64,000 nucleotides of DNA from Lycium barbarum. Taxonomy: Eukaryota > Streptophyta > Magnoliopsida > Solanales > Solanaceae. Positions 46,659 to 59,110 of this stretch are shown here, piece by piece; within the stretch, counting starts at the first letter, position 1; each line of letters opens with the position of its first letter. A model generated the notes under the pieces. That model had not been told where the DNA came from and searched no databases. It worked only from the letters and a program-made list of their open reading frames with translations. A program made the translations under genes and the position numbers. The stretch covers positions 7,789,706 through 7,853,705 of the forward strand of contig NC_083340.1 of assembly GCF_019175385.1 (NCBI RefSeq), read 5' to 3'.

Positions 46659-48244
46659 TTGTTCCTATTGGCACACCAGGGGAATGCACAGCAGCCACCG
46701 CACATTTTAGACCAGGTGATGCAGACATTGACTCTCAACCATACACTATCGCTGACACTGAACGAAAATACAGAAAGAAAATACTTCATCATAGTGCCAT
46801 CGGAAACACTCCGTATTGCAGTGAACCTGCGGACTTATCCGTACTCCATTATCCAAAAATATGCAGCTCTATTGATCCCAACTCTTACGGAGGCGGACAT
46901 TTCGATGACCAGTGGGCCGACCCATCCATTATTGGCTCACCTAGCCATGTCTCTATGGCCAGGAGGATCCTCCCAAACTCAAACAGACAACCAAATAAAG
47001 ATGATGCTATGGAATTGTAGAGGCTGCAACAGCCCAGAATTTAGGAGGAATTTTAAAGCACTAGTGGAATGGCATAATCCCAATGTAAATTGCCTCACAG
47101 AAACTAGAATGGCTAATCACTCAGCACTGCATGATTTTATCAGATTTGACGATATGTTTAAGATTGGAGCGGATGACCAATCTGGAGGAGTAGCAATGAT
47201 GTGGAAAGGAGAGAAGCTAGCAGTTGACCCCAATATCGCGATAACGGACCAAGAAATTCACGTCAACATTCAGGTAAACTCAACTGCCAACAAATGGGTA
47301 CTTTCCCTAGTTTATGCCAGTACTCTGTTTGCTAATAGAAAAATCTTATGGAACAACTTTAAAATGGTGGGACAATTTATTAATAAAAGAGAATGCCAGT
47401 ACTCTCACCAACCGCACGAACCTCAAGATGACGAAGGAGAGTGATCAGAGGATACTCNNNNNNNNNNNNNNNNNNNNNNNNNNNNNNNNNNNNNNNNNNN
47501 NNNNNNNNNNNNNNNNNNNNNNNNNNNNNNNNNNNNNNNNNNNNNNNNNNNNNNNNNNNNNNNNNNNNNNNNNNNNNNNNNNNNNNNNNNNNNNNNNNNN
47601 NNNNNNNNNNNNNNNNNNNNNNNNNNNNNNAAAACTTGGAGGAAACCCTATTAATATTAAAAGAACGACTGCTTTTCTGGACTGCCTTGACAATACTGAT
47701 ATGATTGACCTTGGCTTCCTTGGTAGTAAATTTACTTGGACCAATAAAAGAAAGACTAGAGCTCAAGCCATTTTAGGGCGACTGATAGATTTCTCGCTAA
47801 TTCGGATTGGTTGGCAAAATACCCTGACACGATTGTCACCCATTTACCGCATACCTACTCTGACCACTGCCCTAGCATTCTCAATACTGATAGACCAATA
47901 GGGAAACTTACCAACACCTTCAGATTTGAAACTATGTGGTTAAGACACCCACAATTCCAACCTATTGTGTATCACCATTGGACCAATAACAATGACTATT
48001 TTAAGGCCTTAATGTGACTAATTGGAACAGAATACTTTTGGGAACATTTTTAAACAAAAAAAAATAAAATATTATTCTTGCCCGACTTGGTGGGATCCAA
48101 AAGATGGATCCTAATGCAATTACGCCTTTCCTTAAGAATATTGAATCTGATCTCATCCTCAAGTATAATGAAATTCTCAAAAATGAGGAAGATTTTTGGA
48201 AATTAAAATCTAGAATCTAATGGCTTACTTATGGAGATGCAAAT
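46659..48244 (+). pseudogene. LINE ORF2 endonuclease domain, broken and gapped
   Basis: MMLWNCRGCNSPEFRRNF near 47000 is the endonuclease start and LTETRM near 47095 holds the catalytic Glu. The GGDFN segment falls in the assembly gap 47458-47630. After the gap come LGSKFTWTNKR and YSDHCPSIL (catalytic SDH, near 47855). Frameshifts occur near 47400 and 47810. The linker reading FWKLKSRI, stop, WLTYGDAN is cut at 48244 by LTR sequence. RT is absent from the window. Confidence 0.8.
47458..47630. other. assembly gap (173 N)
   Basis: An unbroken run of N inside the LINE endonuclease. Open frames drawn across it are not meaningful. Confidence 0.99.
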
Positions 48245-49289
48245 TGTCACGTCCCGAACCATGGCCTGGGCGAAACACGACACTCGGTGCCTTACTGCAT
48301 GTGACCGAGCAAACCTCATGGCTTGCTTGTCAACATGGGCATCAAAACAATATACTCTATATGATGCAATTTAAATGAATCGTGAAAATGTAATTTGCGG
48401 AATAAAGTCTTGAAATTATCTCATAGCGTGAAAAATCAAGAAAACATAATAGTTTGCAAACATGAAAGCATAACTGACTCTGTGAACTAACATCTGTCTA
48501 TGAAACCTCTAAAACATGTCTGAATACTAACTACCAGGACATGGCCCTGGACTACCATGACTGAATACTAGTGCAACCTCCATGTTGAACCCCGAGAGAA
48601 GTGGGGCTCACCAATAAGCTGATAACTGAGGTGATCCTACTGCGCTGGTGTATGCTTCTGAAAACCGGTATCTGCACCGTGAAGTGCAGGCCCCGGGCAA
48701 AAGGGACCTTAGTACATGGTGAATAGTACTAGTATGTAAAACCTGCTGAAATGAAGAACATGACACAACATAGGTATAAGACATGAACTGAAACTGAATG
48801 TAACTTGAACATGAGCATGAAACGTGAGTAAAGTCTGAAAACAGTAAATCAATGGAAATACATGTACGTAAAACTGCTTGTAACGTGGGGAACGCTATAG
48901 TATAACCGACAACATGATTCTGGTACTTGCATCCTAGCAGCAGAACACTCACACCTTGCTAGGGATATGAGATTTAGGTAATAATAAGCATGTAAGGATC
49001 CAAACTACATAATGAAGGTGTTGCCTCCTTGCTGACAACCCTTATCCTACGGTGGCAACGTAGTTTCAGGCTATCTGAGTCTTCTCGGTTAACTAAGCAA
49101 TTTCCAAAAACATGAACATGATATAGTTGGCTAAGAAGCCCATGATTTTCGTGAAATAACTTGTAATCATGATTTCACGAAATAACTTGTAACATGGTTT
49201 CATGAAATATCTTGTAATATGGTTTCATGAGATAACTTGTCATAGTCTTGCAAACATGTTCTTGATTCATGAGTAATAACAATAGTTCA

Positions 49290-49292
<3 letters not shown>

Positions 49293-49321
<29 letters not shown>
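49293..49321. repeat. (AT)n microsatellite
   Basis: An AT dinucleotide run inside the outer LTR. A shorter TA run lies at the equivalent place of the inner LTR (about 50764-50772). Confidence 0.8.
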
Positions 49322-49324
<3 letters not shown>

Positions 49325-50510
49325 GACTTGAAAACATGTTTGTAACTTGCTAGGTAAAATCATAAAGTTTCATATAAACATAATGAGAACACATGAGGAA
49401 GAATTCATGATTCATGGATTAAGCTAGGGTTCCTAATAACCGTAATGGAAGATTAGGAATACAATAACGAATATAGATACAACATTCATGTACATAAATA
49501 TGGGCTACCAATATGTCGGGTTTAATGCCATAGGAGTTAAACTTCATGGATATCAAGAAACGGAATATGGGGAAGAACGTAGAGATTCCCACATGTGGAT
49601 GGAAGTTCTTGTCACGCCCCGAACCATGGCCTGGACGTAACACGACACTCGGTGCCTGACTGCATGTGACCGAGCGAACCACATGGCTTGCTGAATCATC
49701 ATGATACATAACATATGCGGAATGTAACATGAATGCATGATGAGCCTTTATAAAACATGTTAAGTCATAATACTTAATAAAATACTTGTTTAAACATGAG
49801 TGAGCCAAAATGGCTATACGACTCCAAATGTCTGACATGACATAACTGACTTGTCTAGTCTATGAAACCTCTATCATGAGTCTAACTGGAAAACATACTT
49901 ACTGGGACAAGGCCCCCAGCATACCTTTAGATGCATAATTAATCATAAAATAAACGTTGACTAAACCCCGAATGAGATGGGGCTCACCAATAAGCTGATA
50001 CGAATGTTGTCCTACTGAGCAGATGTGTCGTCCTGTATATCAGTACCTGCATCGTGAAATGCAGGCCCCCGGGCCGGGCAATAAAAGGGGACGTCATCAC
50101 ATTGAATGTACTGGTATGTAAAGCAACCGAAAGAAACAACATGGGACATGGAATAACATGATAAAAACTGAAACTGAAAACCTGGACATGAACATGGGCA
50201 TAAGTGCATATGTATATATATAACATAAGTAAAAACATGATAAGTAGGGAGAGCAATAACTTATAACCGATCCATGGTCTGGTGCTTGCGTCCCGCCAGC
50301 AGAACACTCAGTCCTTGCCAGGGAACATGAGATTTGATAAAATATGAAAGGATCCAATCATTATGAGAGATCGTCCGGAACATGGGTGGAGCGATCCTCA
50401 TCCTACGGTGGCTACGTAGTTTCAGGCTATCTGAAGCCCTCCTCGGTAATTAATGCAACTCCCAAAACATGAACATGAAAAATAGTGGCACTTGCTGCCC
50501 ATGGTATATC

Positions 50511-50696
50511 ATGAATCATAACTTGCTTGTACATAGTGTTCATGAATCATAACTTGCTTGTACATGGTTTTCATGAATCATAACTTGCTTGTACATGGTT
50601 TTCATGAATCATAACTTGCTTGTACATGGTTTTCATGAATCATAACTTGCTTGTACATGGTTTTCATGAATCATAACTTGCTTGTATAGTTTCATA
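50511..50696 (+). repeat. 31-bp tandem repeat, six units
   Basis: atgaatcataacttgcttgt recurs at 50511, 50542, 50573, 50604, 50635 and 50666, almost without change. Related LTRs carry shorter, diverged versions at 49148-49235 and 55862-55975. Confidence 0.92.
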
Positions 50697-51769
50697 AGAT
50701 AACTTGTCATAGTCTTGCAAAACATGTTTTTCGTTCATGAGTAATAACAATAGTTCGAAATCATATATATATACTTGTCTTGAAAACATGCTGGATGAAA
50801 TCATAAAGTTTCATATAAACATAATGAGAACACATGAGGAAGAATTCATGATTTATGGATTAAGCTAGGATTTCCTAATAACCGTAATGGAAGATTAGGA
50901 ATGCAATAACGAATATAGATACAAAATTCATGCACATAAATACATAATTACGGGCTACCAATATGTTGGGTTTAATGGCCTAGGATTTGAACTTCATGGA
51001 TTTTACGAAACAGATCATGGGGAAGAACATAGAGATTCCCACATGTGGATGGAAGTTATACATACCTTAACTTCCTTCTTTTGAGTGTATCACAATGTCC
51101 TTCAATCCCTTCAACTTTAATCTATAGCAATACAGGTCATAGGGACTCTATATTAGCAACAATATCCATGTTTTGTTCATCTAAGCATTTTATCAAACAC
51201 TTGGTGGGCATGAAGCTCCACAACCTTCATTAATGGTGTTTTCTTCCCCCAATCCCCATTCTATTACTTCTAACTGATTCTACAATCTCAATTAGATGTA
51301 ATTGACATCATTCTTCATCACCCATATGAATACAACAATCCCAAGTCAACAATCCAAAAACCCTAGCATAGTTCATATAATTTTCTTTATCAAACCCATT
51401 TACCATTCTCCCAAGAACTTATCAACACTTTAATCATCAGGAAACATCGTAAAACTTACCTTAGTTATTGTAGGAATAAGTCTTGAGTTGAAATGCTTCA
51501 CTTGAACAAAACCCTAGTTCCACCTTCCATGGAATTTCTTGACTTGAATGGATTTGATGTGTTTCTCACACTTAGTTTTGGTGGATTGATGAAGTGGATC
51601 TTTTGTTTCACTTGGATTCTTGCATATGAAGTGTTTGGATGGCTCTAGAGAACCCTTGAGTCGTGTAGGAGAAATGGGAATGAAAAAAAATGGGTTTGGG
51701 TCTCTTATTAACATCTTAAAATCTGACCCATCGGGCAATTCTACGCCCATTTTTACGTTCCGTATAATG

Positions 51770-52095
51770 GTTTTACGGACCGTATAACTCACCGTAAAAC
51801 CATTCCAGTGATTTGGACATTCTGTGCTCATTTTACGGTGTGTTTTACGTCCCGTATAATGGTTTTACGGACCGTATAACTTACCGTAAAACCATTCCAG
51901 TGATTTGGACATTCTGTGCTCATTTTACGGTGGTCTGAGTCAATTTTACGGACCGTATAATTGTTTTACGGACCGTAAAATTGAACCGTAAAACTGACCA
52001 ACGAAATATCATTCTCTGTGACCATTTGACGGACCGTATAAATATTTTACGGACCGTCAAAATGTTTTACGGACCGTCAAATGGTCCGTCAAAAT
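51770..52095. repeat. palindromic acggaccgt array in an LTR
   Basis: Repeated perfect palindromes of the form ttttacggaccgta(t)aa recur at roughly 20-60-bp spacing, including a two-fold repeat of 'ccattccagtgatttggac'. The core is ACGGACCGT or TACGGTCCGTA. The sister LTR copies (53630-53850 and 56640-56910) have a different palindromic core at the same place. Confidence 0.8.
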
Positions 52096-54112
52096 TCTTC
52101 TGCTCGGACAGTCTGTCGTATAATGGGCATAACGCTTTGCACAGATGTCCGTTTGAGACCCATAATATACCGTTGGAAAGATATTGCAAAGGGCTACAAC
52201 TTTCATCAAGAATGTTTTCCCAAATTACAAATTAATAATGGGGTTATGGTCGTTGGAAGTAAGACCATCTATAAACTCACTTGCAAACATGTCCCGTAGA
52301 GTGGTTTTCAACTTTGTTTTGCCCAAAGACTCTTCTCAAGTCTTGATTGGGTTTCAAACACCATTTATACACTACTAAAATTGGGTTCATTATACCCCCA
52401 TCTTATAATACAAATCTTAACCCGAATGCACGAGGTGTTACAATATCTCCCCCTTGGGATCATTCGTCCTCGAATGATGGGTCTTGGTTAAGGATATGGC
52501 TTGACATAACTTGAATATATGAACGTGAGGAAACATGACATGGAACATGGAAATCTGACATGACGTAGTTTCATGAAAACATCCGTGCCCAAACATGAGA
52601 CATGAATAGCGAATACCTGAACTCGAACGTGAAATGTGAGGCATGAATACATAAGGGACATTATAACTCTTCTCCGAAATGTCATTAAGCCATCATTAAT
52701 TCGATACTCGTAATTCTTTCCCGACATACAACATATACCTTTCTTTCCTTAACAACTTTCGTCTCCTACCTCAAATGTCTTTGAAATCTCATTTAGAATC
52801 ATTAAATATTACTTCTTACTTGTCAACATGTCGTATACGTCATACCCTTCGTGGGTCTATTCGTGGTATGCTAACGGGAAAATTTCCAAGGTGTGACATT
52901 CTCCCCCTCTGTTGGAACATTCGTCCTCAAATGTTAATATTCGGGATTCTACAAAAATTTTGCCAGAGTTTCCCCTGTAATATGGCACTACCTACCTGTC
53001 ACAACAGCCCATAATATCATTGCCTCACAGGGCTACATCATAATAGCACTACAAATTGGCCACACACGACCAAAAACATGAAAAGAAAGCTTACATACCG
53101 TCAAATGGTCCGTCAAAATTCTTCTGCTCGGACAGTCTGTCGTATAATGGGCATAACTCTTTGCACAGATGTCCGTTTGAGACCCATAATATACCGTTGG
53201 AAATATATTTCAAAGGGCTACAACTTTCATCAATAAAGTTTTCCCAAATTACAAATTAATAATGGGGTTATGGTCGTTGGAAGTAAGGCCATCTATAAAC
53301 TCACTTGCAAACATGCCCCGTAGAGTGGTTTTCAACTTTGTTTTGCCCAAAGACTCTTCTCAAGTCTTGATTGGGTTTCAAACATCATTTATACACTACT
53401 AAAATTGGGTTCATTATACCCCCATCTTATAATACAAATCTTAACCCGAATGCACGAGGTGTTACAGTTCTACATACCTTAATTGCTCCAAAACTTGAAT
53501 TAAAGACTTGAGTTTTGAAGAAGATTTCCTAAATCTTGATTCTTGAACCTTGGGATGGGTTTTCTTGAAAACCCTAGATGTGAACTGATACGGACAAATA
53601 TATACTGTTATGGAAAAATTAAAATTTCCGCCCAGTTAAATACTGGTCGTATTTTGAAATACGGACTGCACTGCGTCTCTTCAGTAAAATGGACATAAAT
53701 CTTTGCAAAGATGTCCGTTTGACCCCCATAATATACCGTTGGAAAGGTATTTCAAAGCTCTACAACTTTCATCAAGGAAGCTTTCCCAAATTCTAAATAA
53801 ATTTTGAAATGCGGGCCGTATTTTGAAATACGATCCGTATTTAACCATATGACATCCAAATGCCAAATTCCAGAATGTTCAGAAATCCTTGGTACTAGTT
53901 TGCGACTTGAATTACGGCCCGTATACTGAAATACGGTCACTGTTCATGGGCGTAAACCCCCATCTTACAACTGAACAGGGAAAATTCCAATTCCCACATT
54001 CTTTATCTAATTTGCTAAGTCTAGGATCATGGTCAAAGCTTACGTTAAAGGTACGGGGTGTTACCTTTATCAAACCCCATCTCACATTCTTTATCTAATT
54101 TGAGATGGGGTT

Positions 54113-55333
54113 TGATAAGTTAGTATTTTACCAACTTATCTCTTCTTTAATCTTATATTTTTGCTATGTTTGCTTGAGAAAATAGTGCATTTAATATCAT
54201 TTACATCTATTTTACAGGTTTATGTGATTTAGAAGTGATCGGAAGAAACCAAGTGAAAATAAAGTCAAAAAGAGGTCAAATTGGACAAAACTGCACAGTT
54301 TTGCAAAACTGTCAAAAGTGGACAGTTTTGCAAAAACGGGACAGATTTGCAAAAAACGGGCAGAACTGCAAAAACGAAAATCTGGGGCATATTTTGTCAT
54401 TTTTTGGACTTGGAAAAATTGGGAAACATAAAAGGAAGACTAGGGGGCAAAATATTATCATCTTTGGCACAACACACAAGTTCTTGGAAGCTAGGGTTCA
54501 TCACCAACACCTTGGAAGAGAAGATTTGGAAGCACCCAATGAGAAATTCTTTACCCATTTCTTCTACTCTTGCTTTGTATTGAATATTTATGTGTGTAGT
54601 ATTTCATTTCAATACTTGAACCTTGTTTATGGAAGTATATATTGTTTAAGTTTGGATTGAATCTCTTGTTTTGCTTATGTGTTGAATGATTTTATTCCTA
54701 ATGAAGTGGGTTATTGTTTCTTTAATTAATCTCATTTTGAATGATTCTTAAGGGAGTAACTAACCCTAAGACTTGCCCATTTATTTCGATTTAAACTTGG
54801 AAGAGGCAAACTCGGGATTGGGAAAGATTAATTAACAAGAATTTGGGGTGTTAACCCTCATCTAATGGAAATCGACCTAGGGATAGGCGACACCACTTGT
54901 AGCCATATTCGGGTGTTCTTAATGCTCCTAATTTCTTTAGGGATATTCAATTAGGTAGTCTAGTTAGTCTTCGGAAGAAGCTAATTTAGAGTCATTATCC
55001 GAGGCTAAGTAATATAAACTCACCATTATTTGTAAATCATGAAGTACATTGGATCGTTACTTGAGCGTAGTTTCCCTTGTATCCATGCTTGTGGTCATTG
55101 ATCATTTTACTTGCTTTCTAGGTTAGTTTACATTTTTGCATTAGTTATAATTTTCTCCAAAACCAAAATATTATCCATCGTTTGGCTTTAGCTATTATTG
55201 GTGAAGATTCCTACTTTTCCTAATCGCCTACATATTGTTCTCTGTGGGATTCGACCCCGACTCATAGTTGGGTAATTATATTTGCATACGACCGTGCCCA
55301 TTCTAATTAATAGGGTGGATTTGGACGTTATCA
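54113..55333 (+). mobile_element. solo LTR (1221 bp), Athila-like end (tentative)
   Basis: It starts TGATAAGTTAG and ends GACGTTATCA, with inverted TGATAA/TTATCA ends. Flanks gggtt / gggct form a 5-bp TSD with one mismatch; the untouched sister LTRs read gggct at this point (48601, 49980). The end segment 'ctctgtgggattcgacccc' is typical of gypsy LTR ends near the tRNA-binding side. No coding frame. It is nested in an LTR of the 48245 family. Confidence 0.75.
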
Positions 55334-57129
55334 GGGCTCACCAATAAGCTGATACGAATGTTGTCCTACTGAGCAGATGTGTCATCCTGTATATCAGTAC
55401 CTGCATCGTGAAATGCAGGCACCCGGGCAATAAAAGGGGACGTCAGCATATTGAATGTACTGGTATGTAAAGAAACTGAAAGAAATAACATGGGACATGG
55501 AATAACATTATAAGAACTGAAACTGAAAACCTGGACATGGACATGAGCATGAGTATATATATATATAACATAAGCAAAACATGATAAGTAGAGAGAGCAT
55601 TTCATAAACCGACATGTGATATCACCACGTGGGTACGTGGAGTCTGGTACCTCGCCGGACCAGCAGAGCCCTCATACCTTGCCAGGGTATAAGGTGGTAA
55701 CGTGCCTGATGGATCCATTCAGTGTAAAATTAAGGTATCGTCCTAACTGGGCGGAGCGATCCTTGTCCTATGGTGGCTACATAGTTTCAGGCTATCTGAG
55801 CCTTCTCGGTAATTCGTGCAACTCCCAAAAACATGAACATAATATAGTTGGCTAAAAAGCCCATGATTTTCGTGAATTAACTTGTACTTGTCTTGTAATC
55901 ACGATTTCACGAAATAACTTGTAAACATGGTTTCATGAAATAACTTGTAAACATGGTTTCATGAAATAACTTGTATTTAGTATATATGTATCTTGTATCA
56001 TAGCATGAAAGTAATTATATAATATAGTTGCATGAAAACTTGTAGACATGTAGGATATTCATGAAATAATCATTTTTATTTAAAAACATGCATGCAAGAA
56101 CCCATGGAATACGAGATATGGGTTTTCATGGATTACGGACGGATTCTCAATAATCATAAAGAAATATTAAGAACTCAATGATGGAATTATAACAATTCAT
56201 ACATAATATAATCATGGACATGGACCTAGGGTTATTATGAGCATGGTATAGAAACCCTAGTTTTGTAAAGTTTCATACTTTATGGATTAAGAGGCATGGG
56301 GAAGAACAATGATGTTCCCACACGTAGATAGTACCTCTGCATACCTTAGTTGCTCCAAAACTTGAATTAAAGACTTGAGCTTTGAAGAAGATTTCCAAAA
56401 TCTTGAATTCTTGAACCTTGAGATGGGTTTTCTTGAAAACCCTAATTTTGGAATGATGATTTCTTGTTTAGATTACAAGGATATGTATTAGAATTGACTT
56501 GGAATAATTAGAGTAGGCTTACCTTGGTGTTCTTGATGATGGAAGAGGGTAGGAGGTCGTTCTAGGGTTTGAAGGAATGAAAAATAATGATTTGAACTGA
56601 TATGGACGAATATATACTGTTCTGGAAAATTGGATTTTACGTCCAGCAAAATACTGGCCATATTTTGAAATATTGGCCGTATTTTGAAATACGGTCCATA
56701 TCAAAATACGGACTACACTGCGTCTCTTCAGTAAAATGGTCATAACTCTTTGCACAGATGTCCGTTTGACCCCCATAATATACCGTTGGAAAGGTCTTTC
56801 AAAGCTCTACAACTTTCATCCAGGAAGTTTTCCCAAATTCCAAATATATTTTGAAATACGGGCCGTATTTTGAAATACGGTCCGTATTTTGAAATACGGT
56901 CCGTATTTAACCATTTGACATCCAAATGTCAAATTCCAGAATGCTCAGAAATCCTTGGTACTAGTTACGACTTGAATTACGACCCATATACTGAAATACG
57001 GTCACTGTTCATGGGCGTAAACCCCCATCTTACAACTGAACAGGGAAATTCTAATTCCCACATTCTTTATCTGATTTTCTAAGTCTAGGATCATGGTCAA
57101 AGCTTAGGTTAAAGGTACGGGGTGTTACA
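55334..57129 (-). mobile_element. LTR of the 48245 family, left end lost
   Basis: It continues from ctcaccaataagctgatacg and ends ggtacggggtgttaca. It parallels 49982-52442 and 53472-54065. Palindromic ATACGGTCCGTAT units lie at 56650-56910. Its 5'-most part is missing upstream of the nested solo LTR. Confidence 0.65.
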
Positions 57130-58490
57130 CAACTAAAAGAATATGATCGACTTATGTCTTCACGAAATGAATGTATCAATCAAACGTTCGTCGAGTTCTA
57201 GTCATGCCACAAAAGAGAAGAGAAATCCCTACATACCTCGTCGATGGAGTTATATATGTTTCCCGAGTCCTCGAACGCCTTACGAACGATTTCCTACATA
57301 ATACGGACTATTCAAGATCAAAACCAAGGTCATATCTTATAGAAATCTTCATTTAGACATTTAATCGAGCAGCTCATGGGCATGAATTTATAGGCCCTTT
57401 TTGTAGCGAAATTTTCCCGTAAAACGCTATCAAATTATAATTTTCTACTTCTCCTCTTCAATATGATCCCATCCATATCACCATAACTCCAAACAACACA
57501 ACAAAACCATATAAAACAGCCCAACAAATAAGCTAAGTTCATGAAAGTTTCATAAGAATATAGAAGAGCTTGTTCTATGGGGGTTTTCACCAATTTCTAT
57601 GGTCAATTACTTGTAGAAGTTCAAAGAGATCAAAAGGAAGCTAAAATATACCTTAAGTCATGAAAATCACTTCAAATTCCAAGTTAGTTCAAAGCAAGGT
57701 TTTCCTCCGAAAGGTGAAATAGTGAAGAAATCACAATTTCGAAGTTGCCATATTGTTCTTCATGTTAAAGTTGATATATTTGCTCTTGGTTCGGATTGAG
57801 ATTGATGGAGGATTAATTGGAGAGGGTTTGAGGGTTTTCTAGGTCATGTATGGTGAGGAAAATGGAGAAAAAATCGTGAAGAGGGGTCTTTTATATAACT
57901 TAAAGTGAGCAGCCACCGACCATGGTCACTGTTCCCGCGGTAGTTTGCGTCCTTGGACGAAAATGCGAATATCTCTCTACTCCGATGTCATATCGATGAG
58001 CGGTAAAATGCAATGGAAACTAGACTTGTAGGCCTTCGATTTGGTAGGCGGATCACCCCGTAACTCCAAGTAGATTGAGAGAAAAGCTCCGAGACATCTG
58101 ACCCAAATTTCAGTGAAATTTACAAACTTAACTTGCGACGCCCTTTGTCGACTTTCGTGTTACAACTCGTTTGACTTCCAAACTTAACAAGAGACCATTA
58201 TACAGTTCAAATACTTCATATCATTACTTGCTTATCATGTGGAGCACTCCTAATCTCACCCAAAAGTACAAGTTATCGTATTCCCAACTTGCCGACTTTT
58301 GACGAAACTCATGCTTCTTTGATTCATTCACTCTCCAAATCTTTCGCCACTTACTTCTATTATTTATAGACTCTTGTAACCATTTTTATTAATAAAATCA
58401 ATCCCTTTTATCCTCAACATAATTTCTTTTTAAACTTACGTCGACTAACTCATGATGCGACTTTAACATGCGAAAATCCGAGGTGTAACA
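57130..58490 (-). mobile_element. right-end fragment of a related LTR
   Basis: It contains the 'ctacatacctcgtcg' transition seen in the other copies and ends ccgaggtgtaaca. Otherwise it differs strongly, so it is a different subfamily. No gene is seen in it. Confidence 0.5.
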
Positions 58491-59110
58491 ACCTACCGCT
58501 GACCTCCTACAATGAGAAACATACTCCCGTCTAACCTCTGTCGCCATTGCCAAACACCAGAAACAATTAGGCACATTCTTTTTTATTGTCGCATTCTTGA
58601 TGCTATTTGGAGCCAACTTAGTATTACCATTCCTCACAACTTTGAGGATATAGGATCTTGGCTGAAAAGAAAGGGCTCTTCCAACAACACCTTATTATTA
58701 CGCCCTAACTTATCCTTACCACATAGAATCCTCACACCTATCATAGTTTGGGTCATCTGGAAAAATAGGAACCATAATATTTTTAACCAGACTTCACTCA
58801 ATCCTAGTCCAGACAAAATCTGTAACTTTGGTAGTGAATACTTCTACCTAGGACCCACTCATAAAATACCCCCTCACAGCCCCCTAACCTCCTCTACTAA
58901 CGTTACCTGGATACAACCACCCTCATCTACTTTTAAGTTAAACACTGATGGAGCCTATGACCACATCACCAAAAGTGGTGGAGCAGGAGGCATCATCAGA
59001 GATGAACATGGAAGATGGAAAGAGGGATTCTCAACGCAAATCAGATGTCACTCAGCACTGCATGCATAAATTCAAGCCCTTAAAAAGGGATTGGAATTAG
59101 CCTATACCAA

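Larger units (their letters stand above)
49610..53466 (-). mobile_element. internally deleted LTR-retrotransposon, TSD GTTCT
   Basis: Flanked by gttct at 49605-49609 and 53467-53471. One complete LTR (49610-52442, TGTCACGCCCC...GAGGTGTTACA) is followed by 'atatctcccccttggga', which inverted is the polypurine tract tcccaagggggagatat, so the element lies on the minus strand and this is its 3' LTR. The other end keeps only the first ~369 bp of the 5' LTR (53098-53466), nearly identical to 52074-52442. The interior (52443-53097) holds only 3' sequence plus a second 'gacattctccccctctg' junction near 52895. No gag-pol. Confidence 0.85.
48245..58490 (-). mobile_element. nest of related LTR-retrotransposon LTRs replacing the LINE RT domain
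   Basis: It begins TGTCACGTCCCGAACC and ends GAGGTGTAACA. At least four related LTR copies or fragments are present: 48245-49609 plus 53472-54065 (one LTR split by another element), 49610-53466 (below), a copy truncated on the left ending at 57129, and a right-end fragment 57130-58490. The outer flanks (caaat / accta) do not match. The LINE jumps from the endonuclease-RT linker to zf-RVT across the nest, so the RT-coding part was deleted when the nest formed or rearranged. Confidence 0.75.

Noticed and set aside
54235..54660. 141-codon frame with repeated GQ..TVLQN-like motifs
   Set aside because: It lies entirely within a solo LTR and derives from a short 'ttttgcaaaa' repeat; no domain.
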